Shown here piece by piece: positions 8,608 through 20,459 of a DNA stretch of 64,000 nucleotides. A model generated the notes under the pieces. That model was given only the letters and a program-made list of their open reading frames with translations, did not search any database and was not told the origin of the DNA. The translations under genes were made by a program, and so were the position numbers. Source of the DNA: Rhizobiaceae bacterium (GTDB taxonomy: Bacteria > Pseudomonadota > Alphaproteobacteria > Rhizobiales > Rhizobiaceae); assembly GCA_017640615.1 (NCBI GenBank), contig JAEPQK010000005.1:289586-353585 (forward strand), written 5' to 3'. The stretch's first letter is position 1. Every line of letters begins with the position of its first letter.

Positions 8608-8919
8608 ATGGCTGAGTACATTTTCGCCTATCACGGCGGCAAAGCGCCGGAATCGCCAGAAGAAGGCGCAAAGGTCATGCAGGCATGGATGGCCTGGATG
8701 GAGAAGGCCGGCTCGGCGATGAAGGACCCGGGCAAGCCGGCCGGCATGTCGAAGACTGTCTCTTCCGGTGGCGTTTCCAACGATGGCGGCGCAAATCCGA
8801 TCTCCGGCTACACAATCGTCAATGCAGGCAGCATTGATGAGGCAATTGAAATCGCAAAAGGCTGCCCGATTCTTGACGATGGCGGCTCCGTGGAAGTCGC
8901 GGAACTCATGGATATGTAG
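8608..8919 (+). CDS. YCII-related domain protein
   Basis: A 103-residue protein with the YCII/DGPF fold (MAEYIFAYHGG at the start, GYTIVNAGSIDEAIEIAKGC in the middle, VEVAEL near the end). These are dimeric alpha-beta barrel proteins of largely unknown activity. GGAAGGGAG lies a short distance before the ATG. It is transcribed divergently from the ArsR-SRPBCC pair; YCII and SRPBCC genes are often neighbours, so common control by the ArsR protein is possible but unproven. Confidence 0.75.
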   Translation: MAEYIFAYHGGKAPESPEEGAKVMQAWMAWMEKAGSAMKDPGKPAGMSKTVSSGGVSNDGGANPISGYTIVNAGSIDEAIEIAKGCPILDDGGSVEVAELMDM

Positions 8920-8955
8920 CAGCGCCCAGCCGCACTTTGGCGGCGATGGACGAAT

Positions 8956-8988
8956 AGCGGCGGCGGTGCCTCGTGCTCCGCCGCTTTT
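8956..8988 (+). terminator. Terminator after the YCII gene
   Basis: AGCGGCGG at 8956-8963 pairs with CCGCCGCT at 8978-8985 and is followed by TTTTC. It lies 36 bases after the YCII stop codon and separates that gene from dnaX. Confidence 0.7.
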
Positions 8989-9114
8989 CATTTGTCGGTT
9001 TCATCCACGCTCGATCCGCTCCACGCCATTGACGCGGGCATCGGCTCGGGGTGACATTGCGGGCGCTGCACGAAGCGCCTAAATGCGCCTGGCGACACGG
9101 AGCGGACCCCGCCG

Positions 9115-10920
<1,806 letters not shown>

Positions 10921-10932
10921 ATTGGAGACCTC

Positions 10933-11256
10933 ATGAAGGACCTTATGGGCCTGATGGGCAAAGCGAAGGAAATGCAGGCCAAGTTTCAGGCCATGCAGGA
11001 AGAAATCGCCTCACTCGAAATGACTGGGCAGTCCGCGGGCGGGCTCGTTCAGGTCACGCTTTCCGGGAAGTTCGAAATGCGCGTGCTGAAGATCGACCCG
11101 TCGATCTTCAAGGAAGACGATGTCGAGATTCTCGAAGACCTCGTGCTCGCCGCCCATAACGACGCCAAGGTCAAGGTCGAGGCCGAGATGCAGAAGAAGA
11201 CGAGTGAGCTGACGGCCGGCATGCCGCTGCCGCCCGGCATGAAGCTGCCGTTCTAG
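10933..11256 (+). CDS. ybaB: Nucleoid-associated protein YbaB/EbfC
   Basis: A 107-residue YbaB/EbfC protein that binds DNA as a dimer. The N-terminus [19 protein letters not shown] and the ending [12 protein letters not shown] are diagnostic. It has a ribosome site GGAGACC before the ATG and follows dnaX at 12 bases, so it is co-transcribed. Its stop codon overlaps the stop codon of the convergent acetyltransferase gene by four bases. Confidence 0.95.
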   Translation: MKDLMGLMGKAKEMQAKFQAMQEEIASLEMTGQSAGGLVQVTLSGKFEMRVLKIDPSIFKEDDVEILEDLVLAAHNDAKVKVEAEMQKKTSELTAGMPLPPGMKLPF

Positions 11257-11768
11257 AAGTAGAGCTCCATACCGACAGCTGGCAGCATGATACCGGGTCC
11301 GATCGTAACGTCGATCGGCCCGACTGATCTGAAGCCGGCCGAGGCGTAGAACCGCTCTGCGTGCAAGGTCGACTGGACCTTGATGAGCCGCACGCCGCGC
11401 TCTCTGGCTTCGTTCAGGCACCGTTCGATCAGCTGACGTGCGAGCCCGCGCCGCAAATAGTTGGGATGCGTGGCGAAGTGCCGAATGTGCGCGACGCCTT
11501 CTTCGATCTCCGTTGTGCCGGGCTTTTCGAAGCTCCAACCACCGCACGCGCCGGCGATGCCGTTCACCTCGGCCACGAAATAGGTGCCGCTCGCAAGCAG
11601 CTTCGGATTGGCCTTCGACATCGGCACCAGCGCCTTTGCGAGTTGCCGGCTGTCATATCGGCCATCATCGAGCGTGGCATATGAGGCGGTGATCAGCTCG
11701 GTAAGCGCTGCTTCATCCTCTAGCCGCGCAACGCGTATCGAAACGCTCTCGTCCATTGTCTGGTCCAT
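11253..11768 (-). CDS. GNAT-family N-acetyltransferase
   Basis: A 171-residue GNAT acetyltransferase. The acetyl-CoA loop is visible in [18 protein letters not shown] (motif A, R/Q-x-x-G-x-A/G). The C-terminal AGFRSVG is the usual motif B region. The substrate is not predictable. Starts at 11768 (MDQTM) or 11756 are likely; a GTG at 11780 is also in frame. It lies on the opposite strand between ybaB and recR, interrupting an otherwise conserved gene trio. Confidence 0.82.
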   Translation of the reverse strand: MDQTMDESVSIRVARLEDEAALTELITASYATLDDGRYDSRQLAKALVPMSKANPKLLASGTYFVAEVNGIAGACGGWSFEKPGTTEIEEGVAHIRHFATHPNYLRRGLARQLIERCLNEARERGVRLIKVQSTLHAERFYASAGFRSVGPIDVTIGPGIMLPAVGMELYF

Positions 11769-11828
11769 CCCATCTGGCACCGGGCTTCACGCCTACCCAA
11801 TCGCGGCAATCCCCGCTACACATCGCGC

Positions 11829-12437
11829 ATGTCGTCCAAGCGAATCGCCGGGCCTGAGATTGAAAGGCTGATCCAGCTTCTGGCCAAAGTGCCAGGGCTC
11901 GGCCCGCGTTCGGCCAGACGGGCAGCGCTGCACCTGATCAAGAAGAAGGAGCAGCTTCTCATTCCGCTATCGGCCGCAATGGGCGAGGCCGTGGAGAAGG
12001 TGAAGGTCTGCTCCACCTGCGGCAATATCGATACCGCTGATCCTTGCACCGTGTGTACCGATCCGCGTCGCGACGGCTCCACAATCATCGTGGTTGAGGA
12101 TGTCGCCGACCTGTGGGCGCTGGAGCGCTCGGCAGCGCTTTCCGCGCGCTATCATGTGCTTGGCGGAACGTTGTCGCCGCTCGACGGCATCGGTCCGGAC
12201 GACCTCACGATCGACAAGCTGGTAGCCCGCGTGGCCGAAGGCGGCGTGACCGAGGTGGTGCTTGCCGTCAACGCCACAGTCGATGGCCAGACGACCGCGC
12301 ATTACATCACCGACCGTCTTGCCGATTTCGAGGCGCGTGTGACGCGGCTGGCGCATGGCGTGCCGGTTGGTGGCGAGCTCGACTATCTCGACGAGGGCAC
12401 CATCGCCGCCGCGTTGAAATCGCGGACAGCCTTTTGA
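11829..12437 (+). CDS. recR: Recombination mediator protein RecR
   Basis: A 202-residue RecR of the RecFOR pathway. The helix-hairpin-helix near the start ([19 protein letters not shown]), the four-cysteine zinc finger (CSTCGNID ... CTVC) and the Toprim segment ([14 protein letters not shown]) are all present. The start is the ATG at 11829, divergent from the acetyltransferase. Confidence 0.96.
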   Translation: MSSKRIAGPEIERLIQLLAKVPGLGPRSARRAALHLIKKKEQLLIPLSAAMGEAVEKVKVCSTCGNIDTADPCTVCTDPRRDGSTIIVVEDVADLWALERSAALSARYHVLGGTLSPLDGIGPDDLTIDKLVARVAEGGVTEVVLAVNATVDGQTTAHYITDRLADFEARVTRLAHGVPVGGELDYLDEGTIAAALKSRTAF

Positions 12438-12462
12438 CGCATTTCGCGGACAGGAAGGAACG

Positions 12463-13692
12463 ATGAAACGTTTGCTTGCTGCAGCAGCCTTATTTTGCGC
12501 ATCGCTTCTCGCGCCATCGCTGGCTGCGGCGCAGGACATAAACGCTCTGTTCCGCGACTGGCTGGTCAGCGACCTCTGGCCACAGGCGAGCGCCAACGGC
12601 GTATCAGCCGACACATTCAACAGTGCTTTTGCAGACGTGAAGCCGAACCTGAAGCTGCCCGACCTCGTCATGCCCGGCAAGGAAGAGCAGACGCCCAAAG
12701 TCCAGCATCAGGCGGAGTTTAGTTCGCCCGGCAGATATTTTGCGCCCAACATTGTTGGGGGCGTCACAGCGGGTGGTCGCAGCCGCATGGCGCGCTACAA
12801 GAATGTGCTGGCGGCGGTGGAAAAAAACTACGGCGTGCCGGCCGGCATCGTGCTGGCGATCTGGGGACGCGAATCCGGCTTCGGCAATGCGAAAATCCCG
12901 CACAACGCCATCGAGGTGCTGGGCACGAAGGCCTTCATGTCGACCCGCAAGCAGATGTTCCGCGCCGAAATTCTGGCAGCACTTGTGATGATGCAGCGCG
13001 GCGTGCCCGCATCGGCGATGAAATCCTCATGGGCTGGCGCGCTTGGCCAGCCGCAGTTCCTGCCGACATCTTATTTGCGCCACGCAGTCGATTTCGACGG
13101 CGGCGGCGCCGACATCTGGAATTCGGAAGCCGACACACTGGCTTCGATCGGCAACTATCTTGCCAATCACGGCTGGGTACGCGGCCGCGACTGGGGCTTT
13201 GAGGTATCCGTGCCGGAGAACGTGTCCTGCGCGCTGGAAGGACCGGACCGCGGGCGCAGGATTGCCGACTGGGCAGCAATGGGCATCACGCGCGTCAGCG
13301 GCCGCCCGTTCCCGGATCATGAGGCGCGCCAGGAAGGTTATCTTATGATGCCGGCGGGCCGCTACGGTCCTGCCTTCATCGTCACCCCGAATTTTTACGT
13401 GCTGAAGGACTACAATGAGAGCGATCTATACGCGCTCTTCGTGGGCCACGCTTCCGACCGCATGACCTATGGCGACAATTCCTTTGTCGGTGGCTGGGGC
13501 AAGGTCGGCGGGCTCAACCGCTCGGATGTTGCGGCCATGCAGCGTGGCATGGAACGGCTCGGTTACGATGTCGGCGGGGCGGATGGACTGGCCGGCTTCA
13601 AGACCCGCCGCTCCATTGGCGACTGGCAGGCGAAAAACGGCCGCAAGCCAACATGCTTCCCCGACAAGGAACTCGTCAGGACGCTCAGCTGA
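12463..13692 (+). CDS. Lytic murein transglycosylase, MltB family, with peptidoglycan-binding domain
   Basis: A 409-residue secreted transglycosylase. A Sec signal (residues 1-23, ending LAAAQ) precedes the SLT_2/MltB catalytic domain, with the probable catalytic glutamate in [28 protein letters not shown] is the second family signature. The last 70 residues ([20 protein letters not shown] onward) form a PG_binding_1 domain. It cleaves glycan strands to 1,6-anhydro ends during wall turnover. GGAAGGAACG precedes the ATG. Its 3' end overlaps the convergent gene by eight bases. Confidence 0.92.
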   Translation: MKRLLAAAALFCASLLAPSLAAAQDINALFRDWLVSDLWPQASANGVSADTFNSAFADVKPNLKLPDLVMPGKEEQTPKVQHQAEFSSPGRYFAPNIVGGVTAGGRSRMARYKNVLAAVEKNYGVPAGIVLAIWGRESGFGNAKIPHNAIEVLGTKAFMSTRKQMFRAEILAALVMMQRGVPASAMKSSWAGALGQPQFLPTSYLRHAVDFDGGGADIWNSEADTLASIGNYLANHGWVRGRDWGFEVSVPENVSCALEGPDRGRRIADWAAMGITRVSGRPFPDHEARQEGYLMMPAGRYGPAFIVTPNFYVLKDYNESDLYALFVGHASDRMTYGDNSFVGGWGKVGGLNRSDVAAMQRGMERLGYDVGGADGLAGFKTRRSIGDWQAKNGRKPTCFPDKELVRTLS

Positions 13693-14716
13693 CTGCCTTG
13701 CGCACGGCAGGTGCAACTCTGGTTCCGTATAGCTCGATTGCCTTCAGCATCTTCTTGTGCGGAATAACGCCGATCGCCATTTGCAGCACAAAACGGTCGA
13801 AGCCGAATATCTCGTGATTGGCGAGTATCTTGTCGATCACCATCTGCGGGTCGCCGAGAAAGAGATTGCCGCGCGGCGAAACCGCCGCATCGTATTGCGC
13901 CCGGCTTGACGGTCCCCAGCCGCGTTCGCGGCCGATGCGATCCATCACCTCCTTCTGCGCCAGATAGAAGGCCTCGTTGGCTTCACCCAGCGTTTCGCCG
14001 ACATAGCCGTGAACGTTGATCGAGGTGGGCAGCTTTGCCGGGTCGTGGCCGGCCTGCGCGGCCGAATCCCGGTAGAGCTTGAAGAAAGGCGCAAAACGCG
14101 CAGGTTCTCCTCCGATGATCGCCAGCGCAAGCGGCAGGCCAAGCGCGCCAGCGCGCGCCACCGATTGAGGTGTGCCACCGACGGCGATCCAGACCGGCAG
14201 TTTGCGAGGAGAGCGTGGATAGACGCCGCGCCCATCGATGAGCTGTGTGTGCGCGGTGCCCGGCCACTCGATTTTTTCGTTTTCGCGGAGCTGCAGAAGC
14301 ATTGCCAGTTTTTCTGCAAAAAGAGCGTCGTATTCGTTGAGGTCGTGTCCGAAGAGCGGGAAGGATTCGATGAACGAACCGCGCCCGGCCATCACCTCCG
14401 CACGCCCGCCCGAGATCAGGTCGAGCGTCGTATATTGCTGGAATACGCGAATGGGATCGTCCGACGACAGCACGGTCACCGCGCTGCTGAGCTTGATTTT
14501 CTTCGTGCGCGCGGCAGCGGCTGCCAACACGATGGCGGGTGCTGAAACCGCATAGTCGGGCCGGTGATGTTCGCCGAGGCCGAAGAGGTCGAGACCAACT
14601 TGGTCGGCGAGCTCGATCTCCTCGACTAGGTTCTTCAGCCGCTGTTCGGCATCGATCTTTTCGCCGCTCGCCGGGTCGGTTCCGATATCGCCGAATGTGT
14701 AGAGCCCTAGCTCCAT
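13685..14716 (-). CDS. LLM-class flavin-dependent oxidoreductase
   Basis: A 343-residue bacterial luciferase-like protein. The TIM-barrel signatures are [12 protein letters not shown] at the start, [18 protein letters not shown] and the long stretch [19 protein letters not shown] typical of the YhbW-like group. Members use FMNH2 and are of mostly unknown substrate. It is unrelated in detail to the NtaA-type monooxygenase at 50.0 kb, which belongs to another branch of the same superfamily. Confidence 0.88.
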   Translation of the reverse strand: MELGLYTFGDIGTDPASGEKIDAEQRLKNLVEEIELADQVGLDLFGLGEHHRPDYAVSAPAIVLAAAAARTKKIKLSSAVTVLSSDDPIRVFQQYTTLDLISGGRAEVMAGRGSFIESFPLFGHDLNEYDALFAEKLAMLLQLRENEKIEWPGTAHTQLIDGRGVYPRSPRKLPVWIAVGGTPQSVARAGALGLPLALAIIGGEPARFAPFFKLYRDSAAQAGHDPAKLPTSINVHGYVGETLGEANEAFYLAQKEVMDRIGRERGWGPSSRAQYDAAVSPRGNLFLGDPQMVIDKILANHEIFGFDRFVLQMAIGVIPHKKMLKAIELYGTRVAPAVRKAVS

Positions 14717-14809
14717 GGCCGCACCTTTCTGCCTTGCTGTCAGGCCCAGATAATGGTGAGGCGGGCTTAGCGCCAGCGACTAACGGTGAACAGTGTTTCC
14801 AGCGGGCGG

Positions 14810-15304
14810 CTACGCTGCGAGCACCATCGCCCAGTAGCGGCGATTGTCCGGCTCGCTGACATAACCCAGCCCGAATTTTCCGAAGCGCCCGTCGAGCATG
14901 TTGCGGCGGTGCGGCGGCGATGCCATCCAGACATCGATCACGCGCGCTACGTCGAAGCGGCCATGTGCTAGATTTTCCGCGGCCGGTGCCGCGATGCCAT
15001 TGGCCTTCATGCGGGAAACGAAATCGCGTCCGCGCAGCGCCGTGTGCTCCATCTTGCCGCCAGCCGACATGTAACTCGCCTGCTCGATCGCCGCGACTTC
15101 CAGCGCCCGGTCGGCCGAAAGCGGGGACTGGCCATTTGCCCGGCGTGCCAGTGCAACCTTGCGCTCGGCTTCGGTTGACATGCCGACGCCGTCTGCAGTG
15201 AGTGTCGGCAGCACCGAAACGCATGCGGCCAAAGGCATGACGATAGCCGATCCCGCACCCAGAAGAACGATGCGCCTCGCTGGCTGGAAGGTCTTGTCCG
15301 ACAC
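14810..15304 (-). CDS. CAP (SCP/PR-1-like) domain lipoprotein
   Basis: A 164-residue secreted protein. The N-terminus is positively charged, then hydrophobic, ending in a lipobox-like MPLAAC around residue 28, so it is probably a lipoprotein. The CAP domain shows HTALRG, AENLAHG and WMASPPHRRNMLD, which carry the usual metal-site histidines and glutamate. Bacterial CAP proteins are poorly understood. It stands alone on the minus strand. Confidence 0.85.
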   Translation of the reverse strand: MSDKTFQPARRIVLLGAGSAIVMPLAACVSVLPTLTADGVGMSTEAERKVALARRANGQSPLSADRALEVAAIEQASYMSAGGKMEHTALRGRDFVSRMKANGIAAPAAENLAHGRFDVARVIDVWMASPPHRRNMLDGRFGKFGLGYVSEPDNRRYWAMVLAA

Positions 15305-15414
15305 GTCTTTTCCCCTTCACGAACGCGGATTTCACGATGCAAACGCGACCATATCGGGGCAGGGTTTTATGTCCGGTAAAGCTGTTCTAGATCAGTGCGG
15401 CGCGGAGGCAACAG

Positions 15415-16113
15415 ATGCGGCAGCTCACGACCATTGGTTTCGATGCGGACGACACGCTGTGGCAGAACGAACAGTTCTTCCGCATGACAGAGCGCCAATT
15501 CGCCGAGCTCCTGGCCGACTTCGCGGAGGCCGATCACCTCGGCGAGCGGCTGCTGGAGGCCGAGCGCCGTAATCTCGGCCACTACGGCTTCGGCATCAAA
15601 GGCTTCACGCTGTCGATGATCGAGACGGCTATCGAGGTGACGGACGGCAATGTGCCGGCGCGCGTGATTGCTGAAATTCTCGACGCCGGCCGCGAGATGC
15701 TGCGCCATCCGGTGGAGACGTTGCCGCATGCGGAGGAAACGCTGACGGAGCTGGCAGGTTCGCACCGGCTGGTGCTGATTACCAAGGGCGATCTGTTCGA
15801 TCAGGAGCGCAAAGTCGCGGCGTCGGGTCTGGGCGAACTGCTGGATGCCGTTGAAATCGTCAGCGACAAGAAAGCCGACACTTATCGCACGCTGTTCGCG
15901 CGCCATGGTGACGGGCCCGAGCGTGCGATGATGGTGGGCAATTCGCTGAAGTCGGATGTGATACCCGCGATTGAGGCCGGCGGGTGGGGCGTGCATGTGC
16001 CGCATGATCTCACTTGGGAACTGGAGCATGCGGAAGCTCCACGCGGCGCGGAGCGTTTCCGAGAAATGCCGACGCTGGCTGACCTGCCGGCGCTGGTGCG
16101 CGAAATCGGTTAG
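15415..16113 (+). CDS. HAD-superfamily hydrolase
   Basis: A 232-residue haloacid-dehalogenase-type phosphatase. Motif I is DADDTLW near the N-terminus, with the nucleophile Asp first; motif II is in LVLITKGD; motif III lysine lies in SDKKADTY; motif IV in MMVGNSLKSDV. The inserted helical cap between motifs I and II makes it a C1 type. GGAGG precedes the ATG. The substrate is unknown. Its stop overlaps that of the convergent rmuC. Confidence 0.87.
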   Translation: MRQLTTIGFDADDTLWQNEQFFRMTERQFAELLADFAEADHLGERLLEAERRNLGHYGFGIKGFTLSMIETAIEVTDGNVPARVIAEILDAGREMLRHPVETLPHAEETLTELAGSHRLVLITKGDLFDQERKVAASGLGELLDAVEIVSDKKADTYRTLFARHGDGPERAMMVGNSLKSDVIPAIEAGGWGVHVPHDLTWELEHAEAPRGAERFREMPTLADLPALVREIG

Positions 16114-17339
16114 TCCTCGTCCACCACACGCAGCCGCAATTGCCCGCTGCCTGCCTCGACGGCCTTCTTCTTCGGTTCGTCAGCAGTGGCTTCGGCGGAA
16201 TGAGCCTCCCCGAATTCCAGAGCCTCGATCTTCGCGCCGCGTTTGGTGAGCTTGTCGGTGGAGGTCATGATCAGGTCGATATCCTTGTTCGCCTGCGAGA
16301 AATGCTGCTGCAGCTTGCGCACACGGTCGTCGAGCCGCGACACGTCCTCCATCAGCCGGATCACCTCTCCCTGAATGAGATGCGCCTGTTCGCGCATGCG
16401 GGCGTCTTTCAGCACCGCCTGAATAACCTGAATCGAAAGCATGAGCAGCGAAGGTGACACGATGACCACCCGCGCCCGGTGTGCGCGTTGCACGAGCTGC
16501 TCGAAATTCTCGTGAATCTCGGCAAAGATCGATTCCGACGGCACGAACATGAAGGCCGTGTCCTGCGTCTCGCCATTGATCAGATATTTTTCCGAGATCG
16601 CCTTGATGTGCACTTCGATGTCGCGGCGGAAAGCTTGAGAGGCTTGCCGTTGCGCTTCGTCGGAGCTGTCGCCCTCGGCGGCGGCGCGGATAGCGTTCCA
16701 CGATTCCAGCGGAAACTTGGCGTCAATCACCAGCGATGGCTGGTCGTTGGGCATTCTGACCAGGCAGTCCGGCCGCGAGCCGTTTGAAAGCGTTGCCTGA
16801 AACTCATAGGCCCCGTGCGGCAGCCCGTCGGCAATGATCGCCTCCATGCGGCTTTGGCCGAAAGCGCCGCGCGTCTGCTTGTTGGAGAGGATGTGCTGCA
16901 GCTGCACGACCTGCCCGGCAAGCGACTGGATGTTGGTCTGCGCCGTGTCGATCACCGCCAGTCGCTCCTGCAGCTTGGCGAGATTGTCATGTGTCGATTT
17001 TGTCTGTTCCGCGATCGAACTGCCGAGGCGCGAGGTCATGCCGTCGAGCCGCTCACCAATCGCCTTGTTGAGTTCCGCCTGCCGATTGGAAAACACCTCT
17101 GCGAGCGTGCCGAGCCTCCCCTGCATCTCCGCCTGTGCTTTGGTGATTTCGGCGAGCCGCACATCTGCTTCGCGCCCGGCCTCGGCCCGATTGCGTGAGA
17201 TGCGCCACAGCGAAATACCGAGCAGCGTAATGATCAGGACGCCAGCAATACCGGTCGCCCAGATCAAATGGCCAAGGGTGATGGTTGCCGATCCGAATTG
17301 CGCAACCGGCGCCGCGACAAGGTCAGAAAAACTCTGCAT
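16110..17339 (-). CDS. rmuC: DNA recombination protein RmuC
   Basis: A 409-residue RmuC. An N-terminal membrane helix (about residues 22-44) is followed by a long coiled coil (about 50-150) and the PD-(D/E)XK-like RmuC domain with LVIDAKFPLESWNA and MFVPSESIFAEI. Loss of rmuC raises inversion frequency in E. coli; a nuclease role is inferred. The C-terminal 35 residues are charged and variable. Confidence 0.92.
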   Translation of the reverse strand: MQSFSDLVAAPVAQFGSATITLGHLIWATGIAGVLIITLLGISLWRISRNRAEAGREADVRLAEITKAQAEMQGRLGTLAEVFSNRQAELNKAIGERLDGMTSRLGSSIAEQTKSTHDNLAKLQERLAVIDTAQTNIQSLAGQVVQLQHILSNKQTRGAFGQSRMEAIIADGLPHGAYEFQATLSNGSRPDCLVRMPNDQPSLVIDAKFPLESWNAIRAAAEGDSSDEAQRQASQAFRRDIEVHIKAISEKYLINGETQDTAFMFVPSESIFAEIHENFEQLVQRAHRARVVIVSPSLLMLSIQVIQAVLKDARMREQAHLIQGEVIRLMEDVSRLDDRVRKLQQHFSQANKDIDLIMTSTDKLTKRGAKIEALEFGEAHSAEATADEPKKKAVEAGSGQLRLRVVDED

Positions 17340-17444
17340 CGCGCGACACTAGACGATTCGGGCTAGCCACATAAGACCAAAACGTGAACGTGCACGGCGG
17401 TTCACATTGACGCCCGCCCGTGCAGCCATTACCTGAAAGCCGTC

Positions 17445-17978
17445 ATGATCCGTCCGCTCGTCATTTTGCCCGATCCCGTTCTGCGCAAGCTTTCCAAGCC
17501 CGTCGAGACTGTCGACGAGGACGTGCGCAAGCTCTCCTCCGACATGCTGGAAACAATGTATGACGCGCCGGGCATCGGCCTGGCCGCGATCCAGATCGGG
17601 ATTCCGCTGCGCATGCTGGTGGTAGACCTTGCGCGCGAGGACGAACCGAAAAGCCCGGCGGTCTTCATAAACCCAGAGATACTGACGCGCGGCGACGAGC
17701 CGAATGTGCATGAAGAGGGCTGTCTGTCGATCCCGGACTATTACGCCGAGGTGGAACGGCCCGCGGCGATCACTGTTAGCTATGTCGATCTCGACGGCAG
17801 AAAGCATGAGATCGAGGCAGACGGCATGATGGCGACGGTGCTGCAGCATGAGATCGACCACCTCGACGGCGTGCTTTTCATCGACCACCTGTCGAAACTG
17901 AAACGCGACATGGTGGTGCGCAAGTTCAAGAAGCTTGCGCGCGAAAAGGACAAGGCTCCGACCCGCATGGTGGGGTGA
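17445..17978 (+). CDS. def: Peptide deformylase
   Basis: A 177-residue metalloenzyme removing the formyl group from nascent proteins. All three motifs are intact: [17 protein letters not shown] and QHEIDHLDG, the latter two giving the Cys-His-His metal site. In rhizobia def is normally followed directly by fmt and truA; here a two-gene toxin-antitoxin unit stands between def and fmt. Confidence 0.97.
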   Translation: MIRPLVILPDPVLRKLSKPVETVDEDVRKLSSDMLETMYDAPGIGLAAIQIGIPLRMLVVDLAREDEPKSPAVFINPEILTRGDEPNVHEEGCLSIPDYYAEVERPAAITVSYVDLDGRKHEIEADGMMATVLQHEIDHLDGVLFIDHLSKLKRDMVVRKFKKLAREKDKAPTRMVG

Positions 17979-18012
17979 GGGGCGCCCTGACCTTTCCAAC
18001 CGTCGTCTCGCG

Positions 18013-18030
18013 TGATATCATTGATATCAA
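18013..18030. promoter_or_regulatory. Palindromic operator candidate for the toxin-antitoxin operon
   Basis: TGATATCA (18013-18020) and TTGATATCAA (18021-18030) are two adjoining perfect palindromes sharing the core GATATC. They end 15 bases before the antitoxin ATG, where a Phd/FitA/VapB-type antitoxin-toxin complex would be expected to bind for autoregulation. No other copy was noticed nearby. Confidence 0.6.
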
Positions 18031-18045
18031 TCTGGAGACTTGTCC

Positions 18046-18309
18046 ATGAGCGACCTGCTGATCAGAGGGATCGAACCGGATCTCAAGAAGCGCTTGCGTG
18101 ACAACGCTTCGCGCAACAACCGAAGCCTCTCGCAAGAGGCGATCATGCTGCTTCAGCGTGCGCTTTCGACTGGTACGCCGGAGGCTGGCAGGCCGGGCGA
18201 CCGTCTGCTGGCGCTGGCGCAGGGGACGCAGTTCACGTCGGAGGAACTCGATGCAATCGAGGCTAGCCGCAGCGAACCTGACCGCAACCCGCCGGATTTG
18301 GCCGGCTGA
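18046..18309 (+). CDS. FitA/VapB-type antitoxin
   Basis: An 87-residue ribbon-helix-helix protein. The N-terminus SDLLIRGIEPDLKKRLRDNA and NNRSLSQEAIMLLQRAL are typical of FitA-like antitoxins. The C-terminal half is acidic and would wrap the toxin active site. The ATG at 18046 follows GGAGACTTGTCC; a TTG two codons upstream is also in frame. It ends two bases before the toxin gene, the standard antitoxin-first order. The unit lies between def and fmt. Confidence 0.88.
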   Translation: MSDLLIRGIEPDLKKRLRDNASRNNRSLSQEAIMLLQRALSTGTPEAGRPGDRLLALAQGTQFTSEELDAIEASRSEPDRNPPDLAG

Positions 18310-18311
18310 GC

Positions 18312-18734
18312 ATGTTCGTTCTCGACACCAATGTCATCTCCGATATCGTCGGTCCAAAACCCAACAAAAAGCTGCTCAACTGGCTGAACGCGCAGGAGCG
18401 CGGCTCGCTTTTCATTTCGACAATTGTGCTTGCTGAGCTGTATTACGGCGCCAATCTGGTCCGCGAGCCTGCCCGGCGTGAAGGCTTGCTGCAAACGATC
18501 GGCAGGATACGGGACGAATTCGAAGGCCGTGTTCTCGCGTTTGGCGATGCCGCGGCTGAGCGTTATGGCAGCATCACGGCGTTGCGGCGTGGTCTCGGAC
18601 GACCCATCGAAACCAAGGATGCGATGATCGCCGCCAAATGCCTGGTTCACGGCGCAGCACTTGTGACACGCAATGTGCGCGACTTTCTGGAAATCGACCT
18701 GAAAGTTGTGAACCCCTTCGAAGCGGGTGCTTAG
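18312..18734 (+). CDS. PIN-domain toxin, FitB/VapC type
   Basis: A 140-residue PIN ribonuclease. The acidic active-site residues are all visible: Asp in FVLDTNVISD, Glu in VLAELYYGA, Asp in ETKDAMIAA and Asp in LVTRNVRDFLEI. VapC proteins cleave RNA, several of them the initiator tRNA. The partner antitoxin gene ends two bases upstream. Nothing suggests it is broken. Placement inside the def-fmt-truA unit means transcription of fmt may pass through, or start within, this module. Confidence 0.9.
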   Translation: MFVLDTNVISDIVGPKPNKKLLNWLNAQERGSLFISTIVLAELYYGANLVREPARREGLLQTIGRIRDEFEGRVLAFGDAAAERYGSITALRRGLGRPIETKDAMIAAKCLVHGAALVTRNVRDFLEIDLKVVNPFEAGA

Positions 18735-18768
18735 CCACCCAGCCTGAAATCGGAAAAGACCCGCCACT

Positions 18769-19713
18769 ATGCCCCTTCGCCTCGTCTTCATGGGAACGCC
18801 TGATTTCGCCGCTGCCACGCTGCGCGCAGTAGCCGATGCCGGACATGAGGTCGCTGCGGTCTACTCCCAGCCGCCGCGACCGGCCGGGCGGCGCGGGCTG
18901 GAGCTCAAGCCATCGCCAGTGCATCGGCTTGGCGATGAACTCGGCATTGAAGTGCGCACGCCCAAGAGCCTACGCGGCGAGGCGGAGCAGCTGGCATTTG
19001 CGGCGCTCGAGGCCGATGCGGCAGTGGTAGTGGCTTATGGCCTGTTGCTGCCAAAGGCGGTTTTGGAAGGAACGCGCCTCGGCGTATTCAACGGCCACGC
19101 CTCGCTACTGCCGCGCTGGCGCGGTGCCGCCCCTATACAGCGCGCCATCATGGCCGGCGACGCAGAAACCGGCATTATGATCATGAAGATGGATGAGGGG
19201 CTGGACACTGGTCCCGTCGCGCTGACGAGCCGTGTGTCCATAGGCCCCAACATGACGGCAGGTGAACTCCATGATGAGCTCGCGACAACGGGTGCCGACC
19301 TGATGGTGAATGCGCTGGCGCAGCTGGAAGCGGGCAAATTTGAGCTCACTCCTCAGCTCGGCGAGGGGGCTACCTACGCGCACAAGATCGCGAAGGACGA
19401 AACGCGGATCGACTGGTCGCGTCAGGCGGCGGAAGTCCACAATCACATTCGCGGTCTGTCGCCATTTCCGGGCGCGTGGTGCGAGATGGAAATCGCGGGG
19501 CGCATTGAGCGTGTGAAGCTGTTGCGCTCTGAGGTGGCGGCGCATGGTGCTGCTGTCGCCGAACCCGGTACCGTGGTCTCCGACGATCTGACGATCGCAT
19601 GCGGCGCAGGTGCGGTGCGGCTGGTCGAGTTGCAGCGTGCGGGCGGCAAGCCGCTCGGAGCGGAAGACTTTCAGCGCGGCGCCAAGCTCGCGGCGGGCGA
19701 CCAGGTGCGCTGA
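18769..19713 (+). CDS. fmt: Methionyl-tRNA formyltransferase
   Basis: A 314-residue enzyme formylating initiator Met-tRNA. It shows the start [16 protein letters not shown], the catalytic Asn and His in [18 protein letters not shown] (most homologues have Val where this one has Gly), and the catalytic Asp in DEGLDTGPV. The C-terminal domain begins near residue 206. It is followed two bases later by truA. The gene starts 34 bases after the toxin stop codon. Confidence 0.96.
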   Translation: MPLRLVFMGTPDFAAATLRAVADAGHEVAAVYSQPPRPAGRRGLELKPSPVHRLGDELGIEVRTPKSLRGEAEQLAFAALEADAAVVVAYGLLLPKAVLEGTRLGVFNGHASLLPRWRGAAPIQRAIMAGDAETGIMIMKMDEGLDTGPVALTSRVSIGPNMTAGELHDELATTGADLMVNALAQLEAGKFELTPQLGEGATYAHKIAKDETRIDWSRQAAEVHNHIRGLSPFPGAWCEMEIAGRIERVKLLRSEVAAHGAAVAEPGTVVSDDLTIACGAGAVRLVELQRAGGKPLGAEDFQRGAKLAAGDQVR

Positions 19714-19715
19714 CG

Positions 19716-20459
19716 ATGCCGCGCTACCGCATCGATATCGAATATGACGGTGGGCCCTATGCCGGCTGGCAGCGCCAGGCCGATCAGCCTTCCGTGCAAG
19801 CCGCGATCGAGCAGGCGATCCAGGCTTTCTGTGGCGAGGCGGTCACGATCCGTGGCGCGGGGCGTACGGATGCTGGCGTGCATGCGCGCGGTCAGGTGGC
19901 GCATTTCGATCTTGAGCGCGAATGGCAGTCAGACCGTGTGATGGCAGCCATCAACGCGCATCTGACCAAGGCCGGCGAGACTGTCGCAGTGACCGCTGCA
20001 CATTCGGTGGAAGGCGGGTTCGATGCGCGTTTTTCTGCTACCGCCCGACATTATCTCTACCTCATCCTGAACCGCCGTGCACCACCGGCACTCGAGCGCG
20101 GGCAGGTCTGGCATGTAGCAAGAACACTCGACACCAGGGCGATGCATGAAGCCGCGCAGGTGCTCGTCGGCAAGCATGACTTCACGACGTTTCGCTCTGT
20201 GCAGTGCCAGGCCAAAAGCCCGGTGAAAACGCTCGACGTGCTCGACGTCACGCGAGCAGGTGACATTGTCGAAATCCGCGCCTCCGCGCGGTCGTTCCTG
20301 CACAATCAGGTGCGCTCCATGGTCGGCACGCTGAAGCGGGTCGGGGAAGGTGCCTGGTCGGCGGACGATGTGAAGGCTGCCCTGGAGGCCGCCGACCGCG
20401 CCGAATGTGGCCCGGTCGCACCGCCAGATGGCCTCTACCTTATGCGGGTCGACTACTGA
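19716..20459 (+). CDS. truA: tRNA pseudouridine(38-40) synthase
   Basis: A 247-residue TruA. The catalytic aspartate is in [14 protein letters not shown]; the opening [19 protein letters not shown] and the closing [12 protein letters not shown] are characteristic. The ATG is two bases past the fmt stop; a longer open frame reaching back to 19599 is the fmt coding region in another phase. Its 3' end overlaps the convergent Lrp-type gene by seven bases. Confidence 0.96.
   Translation: MPRYRIDIEYDGGPYAGWQRQADQPSVQAAIEQAIQAFCGEAVTIRGAGRTDAGVHARGQVAHFDLEREWQSDRVMAAINAHLTKAGETVAVTAAHSVEGGFDARFSATARHYLYLILNRRAPPALERGQVWHVARTLDTRAMHEAAQVLVGKHDFTTFRSVQCQAKSPVKTLDVLDVTRAGDIVEIRASARSFLHNQVRSMVGTLKRVGEGAWSADDVKAALEAADRAECGPVAPPDGLYLMRVDY

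Noticed and set aside
13983..15335. 450-codon minus-strand frame spanning the luciferase-like and CAP genes
   Set aside because: Runs through two real genes on the same strand in another phase; no recognisable domain.
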